A stretch of DNA of 64,000 nt from Flavihumibacter petaseus NBRC 106054 (GTDB taxonomy: Bacteria > Bacteroidota > Bacteroidia > Chitinophagales > Chitinophagaceae). The number at the start of each line of letters is the position of its first letter. Within the stretch, counting starts at the first letter, position 1. Position numbers and translations under genes: made by a program. Location: the NCBI RefSeq assembly GCF_000974785.1, contig NZ_BBWV01000004.1, forward strand, positions 496,001 to 560,000. Direction: 5' to 3'. The notes under the pieces were generated by a model, which saw only the letters and a list, made by a program, of their open reading frames with translations, ran no database searches and had not been told where the DNA came from. Shown here piece by piece: positions 59,998 through 64,000 of this stretch.

Positions 59998-61404
59998 CTA
60001 GAATTGAAAATATATGAATGCACCAGAAGAACCGCTATTGGTGAGAATCAGAAAAATCATAATGGCGTATCCTGCAAATTTAAACCGGTGGACAGGCGCA
60101 AGCCACGACTTCTCCTTTACCAGGTAAGACAAGTGATATAATACTACCGGCAGGGAATAAACAAGGATAGATGAAATCAATGAATATCCGGGTGTCAACC
60201 GAGTGTTGTCAGCCATCGATCTGAAATACGCAATTACATGTTCAAATTCAGGCAGTTTGAACAGTAACCAGGCAAAAGTTACAAACAGGAAGACGACTAT
60301 ACCTTTCAGGAACTTGTAACCTGAAGAAGAAGGAGTACCAAATTTATCTCCACAAAATCTTTCGGCTGCCAGCGCAAGTCCGTGTAACATTCCCCAAATG
60401 GCATAACTCCAGGCTGCACCATGCCAAAGGCCTCCTAGAACCATCGTAATCATAAGGTTTACATATGTCCTGACTTTACCTTTTCTGTTGCCCCCTAACG
60501 GAAAATAGAGGTATTCCATCAAAAATGAGGATAACGAAATGTGCCATCGTTTCCAAAACTCCTTGAACGAACCTGATATATAGGGAAACAGGAAATTGTC
60601 CTGGAACTGATAGCCGAATAGTGCTGCCAGGCCGATTGCAATGAGGGAATAACCAGCAAAATCGGCGAAAATCTGCATGGAATAACCAAAGAGCATTACC
60701 AGCAGATCAATAGTAGCATGCGCTTCAAAATATGGATATGTGATCCAGTAAGTAAAATCCTTCAGGTTGTCTGCCAGTACCATTTTTAAAAAATACCCTA
60801 CCACGATGGATTTGAAGGCGCTTTCCCATTGAATATCCCGAAATTTTTTCTGGCCAATCTGGGGAAAAAAGTCGTGTGCTTTCAGAATTGGTCCGGCAAC
60901 CAGGTGGGGGAAAAAGGATATGAAGAAAAGGGTATGTTGCGCATGTTTCGAAAGGGACGGTGAAAGCATCTTTCTATTGTCAAAATATTTCTCCTTCCAG
61001 ACATCTACCAGGAGGCTGATGCCTTCAAACGTAAAAAACGAAATGCCAATCGGCAACGGAATGTTTAACAGGAATTGGCCGAGATCACTTCCCGAATGAA
61101 GAAATGTATGCGCAAACAGGGGGCTATATTTAAAAAAAGCGATGCCCAGGAGATTTAAGGCCACCCCGGTAATGGCGATCGGACGCCTGTATTCCTTCCT
61201 GCCAAATGCAACATAATAGCTGGCTACGATATTGATGGCAGCGGAAAACAATAGCAGTAATACAAGTCCAGGCTCGCCAAATGCATAAAATATCAGGCTC
61301 GAGATAATCAGGACCGGAACCTGGAACCTTTTCAAATATGGAATATAATATATACAAAAAGTTATGATTAGCAGGATAAGAAAAGGGAAGCTATTGAATA
61401 GCAT
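59998..61404 (-). CDS. MBOAT-family O-acyltransferase (AlgI-like)
   Basis: This 468-residue membrane protein has about ten helices. The AlgI/DltB pattern is present: FVAFGRKEYRRPIAI region, ISFFTFEGISLLVDVWKEKYF, GPILKAHDFFPQIG, GGNRKGKVRTYVNLMITMVLGGLWHGAAW with the catalytic His, and WLLFKLPEF. It brings an acyl group, usually acetyl, across the inner membrane for the SGNH-like partner 5 bases downstream. Together they likely O-acetylate the exported polysaccharide. It is divergent from the gene at 61488. Confidence 0.94.
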   Translation of the reverse strand: MLFNSFPFLILLIITFCIYYIPYLKRFQVPVLIISSLIFYAFGEPGLVLLLLFSAAINIVASYYVAFGRKEYRRPIAITGVALNLLGIAFFKYSPLFAHTFLHSGSDLGQFLLNIPLPIGISFFTFEGISLLVDVWKEKYFDNRKMLSPSLSKHAQHTLFFISFFPHLVAGPILKAHDFFPQIGQKKFRDIQWESAFKSIVVGYFLKMVLADNLKDFTYWITYPYFEAHATIDLLVMLFGYSMQIFADFAGYSLIAIGLAALFGYQFQDNFLFPYISGSFKEFWKRWHISLSSFLMEYLYFPLGGNRKGKVRTYVNLMITMVLGGLWHGAAWSYAIWGMLHGLALAAERFCGDKFGTPSSSGYKFLKGIVVFLFVTFAWLLFKLPEFEHVIAYFRSMADNTRLTPGYSLISSILVYSLPVVLYHLSYLVKEKSWLAPVHRFKFAGYAIMIFLILTNSGSSGAFIYFQF

Positions 61405-61487
61405 CGGATGTTGCTTTGTTGATATCTTTAAGAATAAGCCGCGAAAATCGGAATTTCCTGTTATTTTACTTCAAACTATTTCTTGCC

Positions 61488-62654
61488 TTGAACCAACGCT
61501 ACTACTCCCTCGATGTATTTCGTGGCGCCACAGTCTGCCTGATGATCCTGGTTAATAACCCGGGAACCTGGGCTCATATATATGGACCACTTAAGCATGC
61601 CCCGTGGCATGGTTGTACTCCGACTGATCTTGTTTTCCCATTTTTCCTGTTTGCCGTCGGGAATGCACTGGCGTTTGTGATGCCCCGCCTGGAGGGGATA
61701 TCAAAGCAACAGGCAGCGGGAAAAATCGTCAAACGTGGTACACTGATCTTCCTGATTGGCCTTTTATTGAATTGGTTCCCTTTTGTGAAGTGGGAAGATG
61801 ACAGCCTGATTATGAAGTCATTCAGTAACCTTCGCATTCTCGGTGTATTGCAGCGGATTGGAATAGCCTATTTATTCGCGGCGCTGTCCGTATACTTTTT
61901 AAAAGGCAGAAAAGCATTTTACCTGGCAACCCTCTTATTACTGGGATATTGGGTGATTACGGCGTTTTGCGGAGTGCCTGACGCCACCGGATTTATTGAC
62001 CCCTATAGCCTCGAAGGTTTCTGGGGAACTCACCTGGACCGCGCCTTACTGGGTAGTGACCATCTCTACAAGGGGGAAGGTGTACCCTTTGACCCCGAAG
62101 GACTTGCCAGTACTATTCCTGCAATCGCCCAGGTGATCTTTGGCTATATGGTAGGGTCCTATATTCAGCAAAAAGGAAAGTCTGACGCCATGGTAGCGAA
62201 CCTATTTGTTGCCGGAATGATTATGCTGCTGGCTGGCATGGCCTGGGGACTTGAATTCCCCATTAATAAGAAAATCTGGACCAGTTCCTACGTTTTATAT
62301 ACAACGGGGCTCGCTACCCTGATCCTTGCAACCATGATCCAGCTTATTGAATTTCGCGGCTTGAAGGGCCCGTTAACACGCTTTTTTGATGTATTCGGGA
62401 AAAACCCGCTTTTCATCTTTGTGATGAGTGCACTCATTCCAAAATCACTGGCTTTGATCCGTATACCTCACGGCCTGAACGAACAGGGGAAAATGACCTA
62501 TACCAGCCCGTTGGGCTGGTTTTATGAAACAGTTTGTGCTCCGGTTTCAGCAAAACCTGAAAACGGGTCGTTGCTGTATGCGCTGATCTTCATTGGTTTC
62601 ATGTGGTCGCTCGCCTGGTACATGGACCACCGGAAATGGTACGTAAAAGTGTAA
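61488..62654 (+). CDS. HGSNAT/DUF5009-type membrane acetyltransferase
   Basis: This polytopic protein of about 388 residues has YYSLDVFRGATVCLMILVNNPGTW, the family opening, and THAPWHGCTPTDLVFPFFLFAVGNALAF with the conserved His and Asp. About ten membrane helices follow. I chose the TTG at 61488 (NQRYYSLDVFRG) because it aligns with the usual start; a longer frame from 61416 adds 24 residues without a clear motif. Family members acetylate terminal glucosamine at membranes using cytoplasmic acetyl-CoA. Next to the MBOAT/SGNH pair it adds a further acylation step (inference). Confidence 0.85.
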   Translation: MNQRYYSLDVFRGATVCLMILVNNPGTWAHIYGPLKHAPWHGCTPTDLVFPFFLFAVGNALAFVMPRLEGISKQQAAGKIVKRGTLIFLIGLLLNWFPFVKWEDDSLIMKSFSNLRILGVLQRIGIAYLFAALSVYFLKGRKAFYLATLLLLGYWVITAFCGVPDATGFIDPYSLEGFWGTHLDRALLGSDHLYKGEGVPFDPEGLASTIPAIAQVIFGYMVGSYIQQKGKSDAMVANLFVAGMIMLLAGMAWGLEFPINKKIWTSSYVLYTTGLATLILATMIQLIEFRGLKGPLTRFFDVFGKNPLFIFVMSALIPKSLALIRIPHGLNEQGKMTYTSPLGWFYETVCAPVSAKPENGSLLYALIFIGFMWSLAWYMDHRKWYVKV

Positions 62655-62699
62655 ACTCCGGTTTGCCCCAGTCCTTAATTATTTCGTTTTGAAGTGAAG

Positions 62700-62719
62700 A
62701 CACCCAATGAAAGGGGTGT
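62700..62719 (+). terminator. Weak hairpin after the HGSNAT-like gene
   Basis: ACACCC and GGGTGT form a 6-bp stem with an 8-base loop, with only two T following. It lies 46 bases after the stop codon and is a weak terminator at best. Confidence 0.3.
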
Positions 62720-62758
62720 TCCGCCTGTGTACCATCGTGTGCATGAAGCTCATCAATT

Positions 62759-62868
62759 CTCCAAAAACACCCCAAATGTACTCCAACCATGCTCCAAACA
62801 TCTTCCAAAAACTTTGGAGGATGTTTGGAGCATGATTGGAGATTCTTTGCAGATTGTTTGCGGCATGG
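62759..62868. repeat. Ten-unit 11-bp array that is also a long hairpin
   Basis: The stretch divides into ten consecutive 11-base units. Five begin with CnCCAA-type (CTCCAAAAACA, CCCCAAATGTA, CTCCAACCATG, CTCCAAACATC, TTCCAAAAACT). Five then begin TTGGAG/TTGCnG (TTGGAGGATGT, TTGGAGCATGA, TTGGAGATTCT, TTGCAGATTGT, TTGCGGCATGG). The second half is the reverse complement of the first: arms 62781-62809 and 62813-62841 pair with two mismatches across a 3-base loop. It ends 51 bases before the DUF6266-like gene at 62920. There is no T-run, so it is not a simple terminator. Confidence 0.85.
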
Positions 62869-62919
62869 TACTTGGTTTTTATCCGGATAATACATATTTT
62901 GATAAAAACACATACTACT

Positions 62920-63249
62920 ATGGCAGTTAACCGACAAATGACCAGCCTGATTTCCGGGTTTTCCGGCCGGGTGGGTGACGTTTTGCTAAAGAATTATGGA
63001 GATAAAATTGTACTGAGTGCAATTCCCAAAATGACCAACCGGGTTTTGTCTGCAAAACAGCGGGAAAGGAATGAATTGATGCAGGAAGCTATACTTTTTG
63101 CCCAGGGCGCCATCGCCGACCCTCTGCGCAAAATGCAATTGGCATTGAAATTTGGAATCCCTGCCGGTAAAGTTTACCGGAAAATAATCTCCACGTATTT
63201 ATTGTGCAAAGGGGATGACGAGGTAATGAATAACCTTGTCGAAGTCTAA
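62920..63249 (+). CDS. DUF6266-like protein, short form
   Basis: This 109-residue protein starts at the ATG at 62920 (MAVNRQMTSLISG). FSGRVGDVLLKNYGDKIVL, a Pro-Lys turn, SAKQRERNELMQEAILFAQGAI and KMQLALKF follow the order of Bacteroidota DUF6266 proteins (GGFSGKVG..., GK, P, Q..R...A). The same blocks occur at the N-terminus of the 8177-8956 gene, which is longer. There is no signal peptide. It overlaps the convergent cytochrome-type gene by four bases. Function is unknown. The upstream 11-bp hairpin array is its most distinctive feature. Confidence 0.75.
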   Translation: MAVNRQMTSLISGFSGRVGDVLLKNYGDKIVLSAIPKMTNRVLSAKQRERNELMQEAILFAQGAIADPLRKMQLALKFGIPAGKVYRKIISTYLLCKGDDEVMNNLVEV

Positions 63250-64000
63250 TATTTCACCTTACTGGTGTCTCCTTCCAGCATGGGAAGCCGGTAACCGCCG
63301 CTGTCAACCTGTGCAGAAGGGAATGCGTTCTTCAGCGTCAGCCAGTCTTTCTGACCAACTTCTGTCTGATACAGATATAGCTGGCGCAGTTGCGGAAGCT
63401 GACGTAATTGCAACACGCCGTTGGCAGTTACCCTGTTTCCCACCAGACTTATGCTATGCAGGTTTTTCAGCCCTTTCAAAGCGCCCAGCTGCTGATCGGT
63501 GAGACTGGTATGATTGAGCCGCAATTGCCGTAACTCAACGCACCGGGTAATTATTTTGATTGCCTCGTCAGTCAACTGGAAGTCTTCCACCCGCAGGTTC
63601 ACTACGTGATCTGCCAGCGGAGCCAGGAGAGAAAGGGTCTGCAGATCCTTTTTCATAACGCCCACAAAATTTACTGCGAGCCATCCACTTCCAGAGGCAA
63701 CAGGTATTACTGTAGCCCCTGCGTCCTGCAAAGCCCGGATCGCAGCCACCGGAGCAGGTCCGGGTGAAGGGGGCAATGCTGCATTGTCTACACCGGCCCC
63801 GGTTTCACCCTTTGCCAGACCTTCAAGTACTTTGCTGATCGCTGCATTAGGTTTAAGATCGCCGATCTTAGCCGTGGTTGAAGCGCCCGACTCTACCCAC
63901 CAGTGCAGCAATGCCACCTCTGCGTCCGTGAGCTGTGCTTTCTCCTTCGGGGGCATATGATCCTTTGATTCCAGCGGAAGTTCAAGTCTTTTGATCATCC
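63246..64000 (-). CDS. Planctomycete-type cytochrome-domain protein with leucine-rich repeats, C-terminal part
   Basis: The visible part (about 250 residues) is the C-terminus of a larger protein that continues beyond the window. Near the edge, HMPPKEKAQLTDAEVALLHWWVESGAS matches the end of the PSD/planctomycete-type cytochrome c domain, with its Met ligand in HMPP. A linker with Gly/Pro-rich spacing follows, then five to six leucine-rich repeats (VVNLRVEDFQLTDEAIKII, LRQLRLNHTSLTDQQLGALKGL, NLHSISLVGNRVTANGVLQL). It ends with RLPMLEGDTSKVKY. The N-terminal ATG-like codon at 63998 is probably internal. Role unknown. Confidence 0.82.
   Translation of the reverse strand, partial: MIKRLELPLESKDHMPPKEKAQLTDAEVALLHWWVESGASTTAKIGDLKPNAAISKVLEGLAKGETGAGVDNAALPPSPGPAPVAAIRALQDAGATVIPVASGSGWLAVNFVGVMKKDLQTLSLLAPLADHVVNLRVEDFQLTDEAIKIITRCVELRQLRLNHTSLTDQQLGALKGLKNLHSISLVGNRVTANGVLQLRQLPQLRQLYLYQTEVGQKDWLTLKNAFPSAQVDSGGYRLPMLEGDTSKVKY

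Noticed and set aside
62759-62868. Simple transcription terminator
   Set aside because: The hairpin has no T-run and is built of 11-bp units, which a terminator would not need.
1-64000. Insertion sequences, prophage or integrase genes
   Set aside because: I found no transposase, integrase or phage structural gene in any frame.

Overview
The window looks like chromosome of a Bacteroidota bacterium, most likely from the Chitinophagaceae or a close relative. This rests on Bacteroidota-type families (UpxY antiterminator, WcaF, DUF4266/DUF3570, DUF6266-like), TAnnTTTG promoter boxes and moderate GC. The assignment is by gene content and style; no marker gene was available to prove it. I see no insertion sequence, phage or CRISPR array.

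Left part (1-9.5 kb). The N-terminus of a CcoI-type copper ATPase is followed by a tight redox cluster: thioredoxin, ApbE flavin transferase, DUF4266 lipoprotein and DUF3570 outer-membrane-type protein. Then come a GH123-like secreted glycosidase, a PQQ-type beta-propeller, and two DUF4242 proteins, one secreted and one fused to a cyclase-like and an AraC domain. A DUF6266-like gene lies downstream of a strictly 11-bp-periodic array.

Carotenoid/cobalamin block (9.4-15.5 kb). A leftward unit idi-crtY-cobS-cobC-marC-rluE-tRNA-Arg ends in a hairpin terminator. Just upstream sit an ECF sigma factor and a CarH-like MerR regulator that carries both adenosylcobalamin-binding motifs. This suggests a B12-based light switch for carotenoids, placed next to the enzymes that complete B12.

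Polysaccharide block (15.6-62.7 kb). The first part holds a heptosyltransferase-like GT9, a CpsB phosphatase, a deacetylase, a GT2-methyltransferase fusion, a divergent Wzm/Wzt exporter pair, further glycosyltransferases and a beta-helix lipoprotein. A leftward run of about 30 genes then starts at an UpxY-type antiterminator near 55.5 kb. It continues through Wza, Wzc, a second Wzm/Wzt pair, many glycosyl- and acyltransferases, an acetamidino-sugar module (WbpG/HisH2/HisF2 with Gfo/Idh, acyltransferase and DegT proteins), a Wzy-like polymerase and GDP-L-fucose synthesis (gmd, fcl). The UpxY leader holds a promoter box and a terminator-like hairpin. Upstream, but still leftward, are two tandem secreted beta-helix-like paralogs, a WbpD-type acetyltransferase and an SGNH/MBOAT O-acylation pair.

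Right end (61.5-64 kb). An HGSNAT/DUF5009-type membrane acyltransferase is followed by a 110-bp array of ten 11-bp units that also folds into a long hairpin. A second DUF6266-like gene follows, then the C-terminus of a cytochrome-type protein with leucine-rich repeats. The most unusual signal in the window is that two members of the same uncharacterised gene family each follow an 11-bp-periodic array whose unit sequences differ between the two sites.
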